DNA from: Carpediemonas membranifera
Lineage: Eukaryota > Fornicata
NCBI GenBank assembly: GCA_019828565.1
Contig: JAHDYR010000030.1
Location: forward strand, 1-64,000
Reading direction: 5' to 3'
Length of the DNA: 64,000 nt
Within the stretch, counting starts at the first letter, position 1, and every line of letters begins with the position of its first letter. Below, one piece after another: positions 44,074 through 55,200 of the stretch. The position numbers and the translations under genes were made by a program. The notes beneath the pieces are model-generated. The model had not been told where the DNA came from and did not search any database. It worked only from the letters and a program-made list of their open reading frames with translations.

Positions 44074-46829
44074 TTACAGACCGTCACGCTTGGCTTGGTC
44101 AGACTTCAAATATGTATCGAGGGCTTCCAAATCTTTGACGTGCGAATAAGGTTCGAATGAAGCCTCTGAATCCTCGAATCCGACCCAGTGTACGAGGTAC
44201 TCGCGCCTTGACTTGGGGCCCGAGCCTCTAGAGCGTGAGATGCGCTCGACATGCCACTCATCGACGGAAGCGGCTGCGAGGTCATAGATCTGTTGCTCCG
44301 AGAGCTTGCCTGGGTCAAATCTTCGCACACGTGCCGCGTCTACCTTGATAGTTGGACCGTCCGCTGACTGACTGAGGTCTTGTACCTCATATGCGACGAC
44401 AACACCATCACGTTTGACGGCTGCGACACGCCTCATGGGGCCGCGCCAGCCCGGGGCTAGCTTGCTCGGTGGTCTTGGGTAGTATTTGACCAGCACGAAA
44501 CGGCTCAATATCTCGCTTCTCGATGAGGTTGCCTTTGCGAGAGCGTCTTCGCGCATGGCTCTAATCCTTGCTTTGGCGAGTTGGATGGCGGCATCGGCTG
44601 CGGCTAGCTTCGACTGTGGCGGACCAGCCGAGGCGGCATCCGTGATATAGATCGATGACGGTATTGATAAATTGGCGCCAAACATGATCTCGGCCGGAGT
44701 CAACCGGGTCGGGATCCTGGGCATTGAGTTGACCAAGAATTGGGCGACTGGTAGGTGTGCTACCCAATCGTTATTCCTTAACTCCAGCTTCCTGGCTCTG
44801 AGGATGCGTTCGACCTCCTTGTTCGCGCGTTCGACGACACCGTTGCTCTGGGGATGGTATGCTGTCGTTATGTGGACGTCGAACCCCATCTCTTCGGAGA
44901 GGCGTTTGAACAGAGCGTTTTTGAACTCTGAGCCCCCATCCGATTGGACGACTTCGGGGCATCCGTATCGTAGAATCCAGGTGTTGACCAATGCGTTGGC
45001 TGCGTCTTTGGCTGAGGTGCTGTTGACCGGGACTAGCTCTGTCCAGCGGGAGCACATGTCGATCATTACTGTCACGTAGGACAGGCCGTTGACCGTCGGT
45101 AGCGGACCCATGGTGTCAATGGCCACACGCCGGAACGGGAGGTCTACAGCTGTATGCAGGCCGTCGGGTGTATCAACAGGAGGGCGGGCCAAGACTTGGC
45201 ACTCTGGACACGCGGTAATCACGTCGTCTACGACTTGACGGGAGACAGACAAACCGTCGGCCCTAAGTTGCTCGGTTGTCATCCGGCGAGACAGATGAGC
45301 TCCTGCTGTGAGATGAGCGCGGGATACCTGATCCCTCGACGCCTGTTGCATGGAGAATACTCGAGAGACCGTCGGCTCCACCGTTGTCCAGACCGGCGAT
45401 GTGCTGTAGGGTGAAATCTAAATCGGCGATCGAATCAGCCCACCGGCGGACCTTGGCGTTGGTGGACCGGTACATATAGAGTAGGTTCCGGTGATCCGTG
45501 AGAATAGTAAAGCTCTCCCAGCACAGGAACTTGCGCCATCGTTGTAACGCTGCCACGATAGCGTAGGCTTCTTTCTCACCGGTACACCAGCGTGACTGGA
45601 CGTCGTTGAACGCACGCGACATATAGCAAACTGGTCGGCCCTCTTGGAGTAAGACTGCTCCGTACCCGACATCGGATGCGTCAGTCATGACGGTGTGAGG
45701 CTTAGTCGCGTCGAACATGGCTAGAGCGTCGGCCGAACATAAAGCTTGTTTCAGATCGTCCAGCGACTTCTGAAGAACGTCTCGAGGGGGTCTGCCGACC
45801 GGACATGGCGTCTAGCAGAGGCTTAGCTCGGACCGCGAAGTTGGGTATGTAATCGCGGAAATAGTTGAGGAATCCGTTGAGACCCTGCATGCCCTTCGTG
45901 GATGAAGACAGCTTGAGGTTCGCGATATCTTCGGTCCGCTGGGGTGAGATCTTCACGCTGCCTTGGGATATGATCCACCCGAGGAACTCGACCTCTTGCC
46001 GACCGAACTGGCACTTATCTCGGCCGAGCTGAAGGTTAAGCTTGTCAACGCGTTGCATGACTTTTTCGAGGTTTCCCAGGTACTCGTCCTCATCCGCACC
46101 CATGACGATGATGTCATCAATGTATATGACACAGGCGGAGCCCACCAGACCCTTGAACCCGTCTTCCATCGCCCTCTGGAAGTACGCTCCGGCGTTACGT
46201 AAGCCGAAGGGCATCCGTGTATATTGGTATTGACCAAAAACAGTACGGAAGGCGGTTAGGTGACGGCACCGTTCAGTAAGAGGGATCTGATGGTATCCTG
46301 CTGACAAGTCTAGGGTAGCGAACACAGACTTTCCGGACAGTTGAGTGAGAACTTCGTCTATGCGAGGGATGGGGTAGTCGAATGGTTCCGTTAGTTGATT
46401 GATCTCGCGGAAGTCGACGACAAAACGCGTCTTTCCCCCCTTCTTTGGAACTATGATGGTAGGGCTCGCGTATTGAGACTGGCATGCCTCGATGTAGCGC
46501 TTTGCCAGGAGCGTATTAATGTGCTCTTGAATGATCGGGACTTTCGGCGGGGGAACATAGTACGGCCGAATGTGTACGACTCTGTCGCCCTTGAGGACCA
46601 AATCATACGGTTCGAGCCGGCTTGGCTCGGTACGGTCCACGAATGTCCGGGCGTAACGCTTGAGGATGTCGGCCTGCCTCTGAGAAAAGGGAAGAGGACA
46701 TGGCTCTGGCTTGCGCGACGTACTTCTCGAATGTAGGTGGTTCGTCGCTGGCTGCGAGCTCGCTGGTAGGCTCAGACAACGAAGGGAGAAGGCCGATCTC
46801 CACCATCTGAGGGTAACCCAGGCATACAT
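44074..46829 (-). pseudogene. G2 Pol: RT, RNase H, integrase, chromodomain; frameshifted
   Basis: Three overlapping frames make up one Pol. Frame 45702-46829 carries the reverse transcriptase (LDLSAGYHQ, FGLRNAGAYF, YIDDIIVMG). Frame 45263-45718 carries RNase H (MTDASDVGYG, TDHRNL). Frame 44074-45381 carries the integrase core (IDTMGP, QSDGGSEF, NGVVERAN) and a chromodomain (EYLVHWVGFEDSEASFEP). Breaks lie near 45720-45800 and 45350-45380, plus the junction with gag near 46690-46720. The integrase HHCC finger is largely intact. Single-base indels are the likely cause; the gag/pol break could also be a programmed frameshift. Confidence 0.9.
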
Positions 46830-48009
46830 CGAAAGCGGTCGACAGGACGTAGGCCTTAATAGTGATAGAGCATCCGCGCGGAGTGAATGGCGAGGGCGCT
46901 AAGACGAGGCGGAAGGATACCTGACCCTCGGCCTCTCTGACGCCGCCCACTGTCTCGATAAGTGTCTTCTCGTGTGAGATCCACTTCACTGCCTTGCCGT
47001 AGCAGAGCTTGGGGTCAATGGTTGCGCAGTCAGCGCCCGAGTCGAACAGGACGGACACGACTTGCTTAAGAATGCTAGCCTTGACGGTGGGAAGGACACT
47101 CTGACGGGAACCGAGAGAAAACACACAACGAGCTGAATTTACCTCAGAACGGCAGAATTCAGCTCGGTGGCCCGGCTTCTGGCACTTGGAACAGGTTGTC
47201 TTCGGAGCAGGGCATCGGCGAGCGGAGTGACCGACCTTACCGCAGTTGAAGCACACGAATGGCTTCTTCTCGTGCTTGGGCTTGTCGATCGGCTTGCCTT
47301 TTGAGGGGGCTACGTTCGTGCGGTCAGGCTCGCGTCGATGAGGGTTCTTCGGACCGCTCCCCGTGTGCCGTGTATGGGAGGGCGTGGTGTTGGTACGCTG
47401 TGAGTCGGAGACCCCCGCAGCGCCGAAGGAAGCGATCATCTCCTTGGACTCCTTGAGGTCGCGTGACATGACGAGGACATCAGCCATTGCGTCCTTGAGA
47501 TCCTTGCGCTCCGTTGATTCTCTGACTCGATACATGATGCGACTGTTGTTGGGGAACTTGAAGCAGCGGCTGTACGTCTCCTTCAAGACGTCCTCGGGAT
47601 CTTCGGGTTGAACGAGCTTCAAGAGCAGATTGAATCGGCGGTTCACTCGAGCAACCTCATCAGGCTCGAAGGACTTGGCGGGGACTCGGAAGAGCTGTAG
47701 ACGCATGCTCGGGCGAGAAGGTCGAAGGGCAGCACCGAGGCGCTTGAGGACTCGTTCATCTTGGGCTGCGACACGACGTTTCTTACGGAGCTTCGCGGAG
47801 AGCAGGAGAGGAGTGTCTTCAACCTCTTCGTCGTCGTTAAGGCCTGCTAGCTCTGCTATGCTAGGCTCGATGAGGTCAATAACATCATCGCGGCCGCCTA
47901 AGGCGCGATGATCGTGGAGGTTATCCGCAAAGTCCAAAAGAGCGTCCATGGAGGACTTCTTCAGGAGAGGCGGATTCTTCTTCAGGCTTCTGTAAGTTTC
48001 CGTACCCAT
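46603..48009 (-). CDS. G2 Gag and protease
   Basis: 468 codons. Gag is followed by a basic linker and two CCHC knuckles (CFNCGKVGHSARRC, CSKCQKPGHRAEFC), then an aspartic protease with the usual LFDSGAD motif. The start ATG lies 22 nt inside the right LTR. The last ~75 codons overlap the pol frame; the end after MSSSLFS is probably out of frame. Confidence 0.88.
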   Translation of the reverse strand: MGTETYRSLKKNPPLLKKSSMDALLDFADNLHDHRALGGRDDVIDLIEPSIAELAGLNDDEEVEDTPLLLSAKLRKKRRVAAQDERVLKRLGAALRPSRPSMRLQLFRVPAKSFEPDEVARVNRRFNLLLKLVQPEDPEDVLKETYSRCFKFPNNSRIMYRVRESTERKDLKDAMADVLVMSRDLKESKEMIASFGAAGVSDSQRTNTTPSHTRHTGSGPKNPHRREPDRTNVAPSKGKPIDKPKHEKKPFVCFNCGKVGHSARRCPAPKTTCSKCQKPGHRAEFCRSEVNSARCVFSLGSRQSVLPTVKASILKQVVSVLFDSGADCATIDPKLCYGKAVKWISHEKTLIETVGGVREAEGQVSFRLVLAPSPFTPRGCSITIKAYVLSTAFDVCLGYPQMVEIGLLPSLSEPTSELAASDEPPTFEKYVAQARAMSSSLFSEAGRHPQALRPDIRGPYRAKPARTV

Positions 48010-48030
48010 ATGTTTTGGTAGTACTAGTAC

Positions 48031-48152
48031 TGTGGTTCAATGGGTGTTGAACTTTTACTGAGGAGAAGACTCGACACAAGGGTGTCGAGGAGAAACTCCT
48101 TGACTATTAAATATAACGTAAATCTGTGTAACTTTGGGTAGGACCCACAACA
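48031..48152 (-). repeat. G2 5' LTR (122 bp)
   Basis: Upstream LTR for the minus-strand genes. After 48152 the sequence of TE12 resumes in the G run. Confidence 0.93.
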
Positions 48153-49099
48153 GGGGGGGCTCCGTTCGTTCCTCCGGCTTCGTTCGGCTTCGCTCCGCTC
48201 CGGGCGCTCGTCGCGTTGCTCCTCCCGCCCTCCGCTACGCTACGCCTCTCTACGCCTCCGTCACTCTCTCTGCCCCCCTGCGACCCCCCGCGGACTCCGC
48301 CCATGGCCTGTAACTCCGTCAGATCACCCCACAAATTTTTGAATCTCGGGCTGTGATTTACATATGAAAAAATAAATACCCCCATCCTCCTCAGAGCATG
48401 TAATTATGTATTGTAGTGCGCACCCGTGTTCTCTTCCATTCCATACGCGTCACTCTAGACGTATTCACTCACCATGGACACAAAAAGGCTCTATAAAAAA
48501 TTTGTTGAGGGCCTAAATCAAAAATCGGGGAAAATAACGTTCCTACACGTACGCAACATGATACAGCAGTATACTCTGTTTAGCTCCAGCATCAATCCTT
48601 GAGGCCAGTAAAACCGGTCTTTGAACGCGGTTCGCCAGATTCGGATGGATATCGTGACTCAATCACACTGCGAGAGACTTTCAAAAATTCCAAATCCAGC
48701 AGCCCGGAAGCCTCAGGCCTCGTGCTGTACTGCACAAGAAGTTAGCGATCGCGACTTTTGTCCTATAACTATTTATGCATAATTCAATGTAAAGACGACG
48801 GAGTTGAATAGAGCTTAGGGCGGCGCCTCCGAGCTGACACGCACAGCTATCCAGAGAAGCAATCCGCAGCCCTGAACGCCGTCTGTAAGCATGTGCTCTG
48901 ACCTCAAAGTCCAATTTTGAGGTCCCGTTTTTGAGCGGGAAAATTTAGTATAAAATATTTGCGTTGTCCCAGATTTCAATGCATGTTCGAAGGACCCCTG
49001 GGGTAGGCTACACGCTGCATGTGTCGCCTTCCCTGGCAGGGGCCCAGGGGTCCCGTACCGGGACCCCCCAAAATCCGCAATACCTTACCATAACTTACA

Positions 49100-51945
49100 G
49101 AGGCCTCCAGCATCTCGCCTGTGGGCCCCGATCCCGAGGCCAACTGGATCGGGCACCGCATCGTTGACCACACCAACGCTTCATTCCCGCAGCGGATCAC
49201 ATACAATGGCGCTGAGGCCACCATGCGGCGGCTTACAACCAAGAAGAAGCCTTGGCAACACACCATCCGGCTCTACTCCAAGCATGACGGCGGCACCATC
49301 GCCTTTTGCCGGCGATGCCAGCGTATCTTGCTGGACACTGGGACTCACGGCCAAACCGTCCCACTCAGGCATCTCCACGGGGCCCAGCACCTAGCTAACG
49401 AACACAACACCGAGGCCACCCCAGCCTACTCGGCGTTTATTCACGAGTACGTCCACAAGCACGTGAAGGGCGAAGACCTGGCCCGCTTGCAGGAGCGCGT
49501 GGCCCAAAAGCGCTCTCAGCAACGCCCCGCAGATGCTGAGCCGGAGTCCCCCGCCCCCAGCTCGGCCCCGAGAATCAAGGCTCCGCCTAACCTCCTTCAT
49601 TCCAGACAAGTCCGGAGTAAGGAGCAGGAGCTCCTCCGTACCATCATCGGCCTGTCATCTGCCCCTGCCCCGGAGTGGCAAGGCACGCGAACCATCTACG
49701 AACAATATGGCCGGGAGATCATCCCACGCAGTCAGAGACGCGATTCAGCAGCCCACAAGCGCTCCCAAGTGTCCAGGGCAAAGTTCTTCACTAAGCATGG
49801 TCGTATGGGCAAGGCCATGTCGGCCTTCACCGCCCCCTTCTGTGAGGACTCCGCCACTATTGCAGACGCCCAAGAGCTGCATAGCCCCGCGCCAACCGAT
49901 TCACACTTCACAGCGAACGTGCCTTCAACCGCCGATCTCCCGTGCGACCACATAACCGTCGAAGAGGTCGAGCTCGCATGCCGCCGCATAGATAAGACAA
50001 GTGCGGCAGGCCTTGATTGGTTACGCCCCCAGTGCGTCCAATCCTTGGCGAAGAAGGCTGCCGGCGCCAAGGCCCTCGCTGAGCTGCTCAACTACTGGAT
50101 TACGCAGCCCCGGGCCATCCCCGACATCTGCTTACAGGGTCGGCTGGTCCTCATTCCCAAGGAGTCCCAGCCGCGCCGCTGGCGCCCGATTGCCGTCGAG
50201 TCAGCCTTGGTGCGGCTTCTACACTACATTCTTGCCCGCCGTTGGGCCCCAAGCTTCCCTGGGCTTCTGGGCCGCAACCAATACGGCTTCAAGGCCGACG
50301 GCGCCGCCCTCGCGGCCTTTTCCATCCAGCACGCATTAGTCGCTGACCCCCTCTCGGACGCGATCTTCGTGCTAGATTGGCAGAATGCCTTCAACAGCGT
50401 GTCGGCTCAGGCCATCGAGGCCGCTCTGGACGCCTTGCCTCTCAGCCCGGCAGCCAGAGCCCTGCTCAAGCGCTCAGTGGCGCCTAACACGGTGTACTTC
50501 CGTGGTGAACCCGTCGTTGTCCACCGGGGAGTGAAGCAGGGCGACCCCCTCTCGCCTTTCCTCTTTAGTGTTGTCCTCTCTTCGGTCTTCAGGTCGGCGT
50601 CCACCGAGGCTCCCAACCTCATTGCGCAATGGGATGCCTACCTGGATGATTCCAGTATCTCCGCCCCTTCCCACGAGGGCGTGCTGAGTTTCCTGCCGGC
50701 GCTGGAGCGCCACGCTGCCAGCGCGGGCCTACACTTGAACCGCAGCAAGTGCTTCTGGCTCGGCGAGCGGGAGCTCCCGGAGTTCCCGACCCATTCCTGC
50801 CGGAAGGTCCTGGGTCACTACCTCGGCACGGACCCCGAGGCGCGAGCCCTTGCAACCATTAAGGGCATCCGCGACCGCCAGGCCGTCATCAACGACCTGT
50901 TTGAACGCCTGCCCCTGCAGGTAGCGAGCCTGTTGGCTCGCGTCTGTGTGCTCCAGGCGAGCACCTATTCCTTGAGGGCACCAGAAGAGCTGGACCCACT
51001 ACTACTGACCTGTCACGTCCGTGACCTCGAAGGCATCGACGCCGAGAAGAACTCCATTATTGCTCGTGCCTTCTGCCTATCGGACGCGACCGCTAAGTGG
51101 ATCCTCCCAGCCCCCCATCTCCAAGGGCGGCCTGGGCTTCGTCAACCTCCGGGACATTCATCACGCCGCCTCGACTGCCTTCACCGAGTTCTGGGCAGCC
51201 AGGCACCACGCCTCTCCTTCCTTCCCCCGCCAGTGTGAGCTGTTTGAGCTCCTTTGGGACGAGAAGCTGTCCGATTTCCCCCGACCCTGCGGGGAGCCCT
51301 GTGACGTCCTTTCCGATGGCGTTGCGGGCAACAGGTGGCTCCACCACTTCCCTGAGACGAGGGATACGCAGTTCTCCAACAACGAGTACCGCGAAGCAGT
51401 GTGCGCCCGTTACGCCCTTGGTAACGCCCCCGCCGGTACAACGTGCGCCAGGTGCGGTCGCAACTGTTCTCGCGAGCCGAACCACGGCGTCACCTGCCCC
51501 CATCTCGGCGGCTTTCAAGTCCCGATGCCACGATAAGATCCGCGACATCTTGTCTGAGGCTCTGCGGGCCTCCTCTCGCTTCGACACCGTCCTAGTTGAG
51601 AACACAGCCACACGTGACCCCACTGGGTACAAGTGCCACGACATTCAGGCTCAAGAGGGGGACACTCACACCGCCATCGACGTGACGGTTGTGAGTCCCC
51701 TCGCTACCCCCGCTCGCGTCGACACCCGCCTGGCCGAGAAAGCCAGACAGCACCAAGCCTCGACCTCCAAGCCACTGATATTCTTAGTGTCATCATCCGG
51801 TTCATTACACGCTGACGCTGAGGACATTCTCAGCTGGCTGCCCGTCTGGCACCGCGAACACGCAGTCGTCGCCATCCAACGCGAGCTCTTCAGCGCACAC
51901 CGCCATGTGAAGCTCCTCGCATCAGCATATCTGCGTCACACTTAA
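49100..51945 (+). pseudogene. E1 reverse transcriptase/endonuclease remnant
   Basis: Open from 49121 to about 51110 (zinc finger and full reverse transcriptase domain). One extra C in the run at about 51112 shifts the frame, and an extra T near 51515 (ggctttcaag) shifts it again. The endonuclease end is readable in another frame to the stop at 51945. Details of the domains are given under E2. Confidence 0.85.
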
Positions 51946-52075
51946 GCAGTGCCTTAAACTGCACCGTGGTCCGAACGGATTCGCGCTCTAGCGGTCCTTA
52001 CACCGCAAGTCTTCTGCCACTGACCAGTCCTTCGCTTTTCCCAGTCAGGCTCGCTCCGCTCGCCCAATAAACGTC
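49100..52075 (+). mobile_element. E1, 5'-truncated 18S-targeted non-LTR element
   Basis: It lacks the 5' end and the 40-residue repeats, starting at gaggcctccagc directly after TE12's tail. The rest aligns with E2 to the end of the 3' untranslated region. An 18S duplication (52076-52255) separates it from E2. Confidence 0.9.
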
Positions 52076-52255
52076 ATACGCTTCAGGAGCTGGAATTACC
52101 GCGGCTGCTGGCACCAGACTTTCCCTCCTGTAGCTCCTCGTTAAGGTTTTTAGATTGTACTCATTTCGATTGCATGACTGAAAAGCCACGCATCGATATT
52201 TCTTGTCACTACCTCGCCCTGTGGGCATTGGGTATTTGCGCGCCTGCTGCTTTCC
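52076..52255 (-). rRNA. 18S rRNA fragment (target duplication 1)
   Basis: It corresponds to 61080-61260, with one A missing in gggtatttgc. It holds the reverse complement of the universal 18S segment GCCAGCAGCCGCGGTAATTC. It lies between the 3' end of E1 and the 5' end of E2, the position of a target-site duplication of about 180 bp. Confidence 0.88.
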
Positions 52256-52268
52256 CGGCTTTTTCGTC

Positions 52269-55200
52269 ATGAAGGAGCCCAGAAAGCGCAGAAGAGGTAA
52301 GGAATTACCTAAGAAACCGTCTGATCGCTCTTTTGCCGCGATTCCCGGTGCCTCACTGTCCACGTCGTCGAATCATCTAGAAGTCCCCGACAAATCCGCC
52401 GTAGACCGCCAAAGAAGCCAGAAGCGAGCACAACCTATTGCACCTAGCAGTTCTGCCGAGCCCATTCCGTCCCCGAACGCCACTACGAGTCGTCTTCACG
52501 ACGATCCCCTCCAAAAATGCGAAGAACCCCGAAAGAACCTCCGAATTCCCCAGAAGCTCCGTAACTTCGCTCCAAACAAGAACGACAGCTCTAATACAGT
52601 GGTTATTCCACCGAACGAGCGTTCTTCTTGCCGCATTCCCGGTGATCGCTCGATCAATTCCAAGAATCAGCCGTCCAACGCCACGAAGGCCCACAAGACG
52701 CAGAGACAAGCATCAATGAAGGCATTTACCGCTTCCAATGCATCAGCAAGCAATTCAGCCGCCACCGCCTCGCCTTCTCATCCCGCCGCCACTAAAGCCG
52801 CCACCACCAAGGCCGCCGCCGAGGCTGAGGGCTCCGGCCCGAAGGCCACAACTCTTGTCTATCCTGCTGGCACCACGGGCACGCCCGTAGACGCCGCCAC
52901 CAACGACACTTCCACAGCCGCTGCCACTAAGGCCGCCGCCGAGGCTGAGGGCTCCGGCCCGAAGGCCACAACTCTTGTCTATCCTGCTGGCACCACGGGC
53001 ACGCCCGTAGACGCCGCCACCAACGACACTTCCACAGCCGCTGCCACTAAGGCCGCCGCCGAGGCTGAGGGCTCCGGCCCGAAGGCCACAACTCTTGTCT
53101 ATCCTGCTGGCACCACGGGCACGCCCGTAGACGCCGCCACCAACGACACTTCCACAGCCGCTGCCACTAAGGCCGCCGCCGAGGCTGAGGGCTCCGGCCC
53201 GAAGGCCACAACTCTTGTCTATCCTGCTGGCACCACGGGCACGCCCGTAGACGCCGCCACCAACGACACTTCCACAGCCGCTGCCACTAAGGCCGCCGCC
53301 GAGGCTGAGGGCTCCGGCCCGAAGGCCACAACTCTTGTCTATCCTGCTGGCACCACGGGCACGCCCGTAGACGCCGCCACCAACGACACTTCCACAGCCG
53401 CTGCCTCTAAGGCCGCCGCCGAGGCTGAGGGCTCCGGCCCGAAGGCCACAACTCTTGTCTATCCTGCTGGCACCACGGGCACGCCCGTAGACGCCGCCAC
53501 CAACGACACTTCCACAGCCGCTGCCACTAAGGCCGCCGCCGAGGCTGAGGGCTCCGGCCCGAAGGCCACAACTCTTGTCTATCCTGCTGGCACCACGGGC
53601 ACGCCCGTAGACGCCGCCACCAACGACACTTCCACAGCCGCTGCCACTAAGGCCGCCGCCAGCCCGAAGGCCGCCAGCAACACCGAGGCCGCCGCCGGCT
53701 CGAAGGCCGCCAGCAACACCGAGGCCTCCAGCATCTCGCCTGTGGGCCCCGATCCCGAGGCCAACTGGATCGGGCACCGCATCGTTGACCACACCAACGC
53801 TTCATTCCCGCAGCGGATCACATACAATGGCGCTGAGGCCACCATGCGGCGGCTTACAACCAAGAAGAAGCCTTGGCAACACACCATCCGGCTCTACTCC
53901 AAGCATGACGGCGGCACCATCGCCTTTTGCCGGCGATGCCAGCGTATCTTGCTGGACACTGGGACTCACGGCCAAACCGTCCCACTCAGGCATCTCCACG
54001 GGGCCCAGCACCTAGCTAACGAACACAACACCGAGGCCACCCCAGCCTACTCGGCGTTTATTCACGAGTACGTCCACAAGCACGTGAAGGGCGAAGACCT
54101 GGCCCGCTTGCAGGAGCGCGTGGCCCAAAAGCGCTCTCAGCAACGCCCCGCAGATGCTGAGCCGGAGTCCCCCGCCCCCAGCTCGGCCCCGAGAATCAAG
54201 GCTCCGCCTAACCTCCTTCATTCCAGACAAGTCCGGAGTAAGGAGCAGGAGCTCCTCCGTACCATCATCGGCCTGTCATCTGCCCCTGCCCCGGAGTGGC
54301 AAGGCACGCGAACCATCTACGAACAATATGGCCGGGAGATCATCCCACGCAGTCAGAGACGCGATTCAGCAGCCCACAAGCGCTCCCAAGTGTCCAGGGC
54401 AAAGTTCTTCACTAAGCATGGTCGTATGGGCAAGGCCATGTCGGCCTTCACCGCCCCCTTCTGTGAGGACTCCGCCACTATTGCAGACGCCCAAGAGCTG
54501 CATAGCCCCGCGCCAACCGATTCACACTTCACAGCGAACGTGCCTTCAACCGCCGATCTCCCGTGCGACCACATAACCGTCGAAGAGGTCGAGCTCGCAT
54601 GCCGCCGCATAGATAAGACAAGTGCGGCAGGCCTTGATTGGTTACGCCCCCAGTGCGTCCAATCCTTGGCGAAGAAGGCTGCCGGCGCCAAGGCCCTCGC
54701 TGAGCTGCTCAACTACTGGATTACGCAGCCCCGGGCCATCCCCGACATCTGCTTACAGGGTCGGCTGGTCCTCATTCCCAAGGAGTCCCAGCCGCGCCGC
54801 TGGCGCCCGATTGCCGTCGAGTCAGCCTTGGTGCGGCTTCTACACTACATTCTTGCCCGCCGTTGGGCCCCAAGCTTCCCTGGGCTTCTGGGCCGCAACC
54901 AATACGGCTTCAAGGCCGACGGCGCCGCCCTCGCGGCCTTTTCCATCCAGCACGCATTAGTCGCTGACCCCCTCTCGGACGCGATCTTCGTGCTAGATTG
55001 GCAGAATGCCTTCAACAGCGTGTCGGCTCAGGCCATCGAGGCCGCTCTGGACGCCTTGCCTCTCAGCCCGGCAGCCAGAGCCCTGCTCAAGCGCTCAGTG
55101 GCGCCTAACACGGTGTACTTCCGTGGTGAACCCGTCGTTGTCCACCGGGGAGTGAAGCAGGGCGACCCCCTCTCGCCTTTCCTCTTTAGTGTTGTCCTCT

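Larger units (their letters stand above)
42209..48152 (-). mobile_element. Ty3-type LTR retrotransposon G2
   Basis: 5944 bp with 122-bp LTRs (42209-42330, 48031-48152; TG...CA), inserted in a G run of TE12. The target duplication is probably gggg, but the homopolymer hides its limits. The palindrome AGTACTAGTACT again adjoins the right LTR. Gag-pol is on the minus strand with three frame breaks. The plus-strand gene pair is present as in G1. Confidence 0.94.
40542..49098 (+). mobile_element. TE12, type B element split by Ty3 element G2
   Basis: This is the innermost element of the chain. It has about 1.75 monomers (40542-41274), with the gacgtggtcg variant near 40735. The tRNA-like sequence is at 41348-41421, the antisense ORF at 41525-41737 (minus) and the C-terminal ORF at 41725-42090. 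G2 interrupts the 3' untranslated region at 42209-48152. The tail ends at 49098, directly against the truncated rDNA element E1. Confidence 0.87.

Noticed and set aside
51946-52075. Extension of the 18S gene into the last 130 bp before the duplication
   Set aside because: The universally conserved 18S segment expected after the GGTAATTCCAGCTCC region is absent. The sequence is better explained as the E 3' untranslated region, though a divergent 18S cannot be fully excluded.
52755-53792. 345-codon Gly-rich minus-strand ORF
   Set aside because: It is the complement of the 120-bp coding repeats of E2. The plus-strand frame continues into zinc finger and reverse transcriptase.
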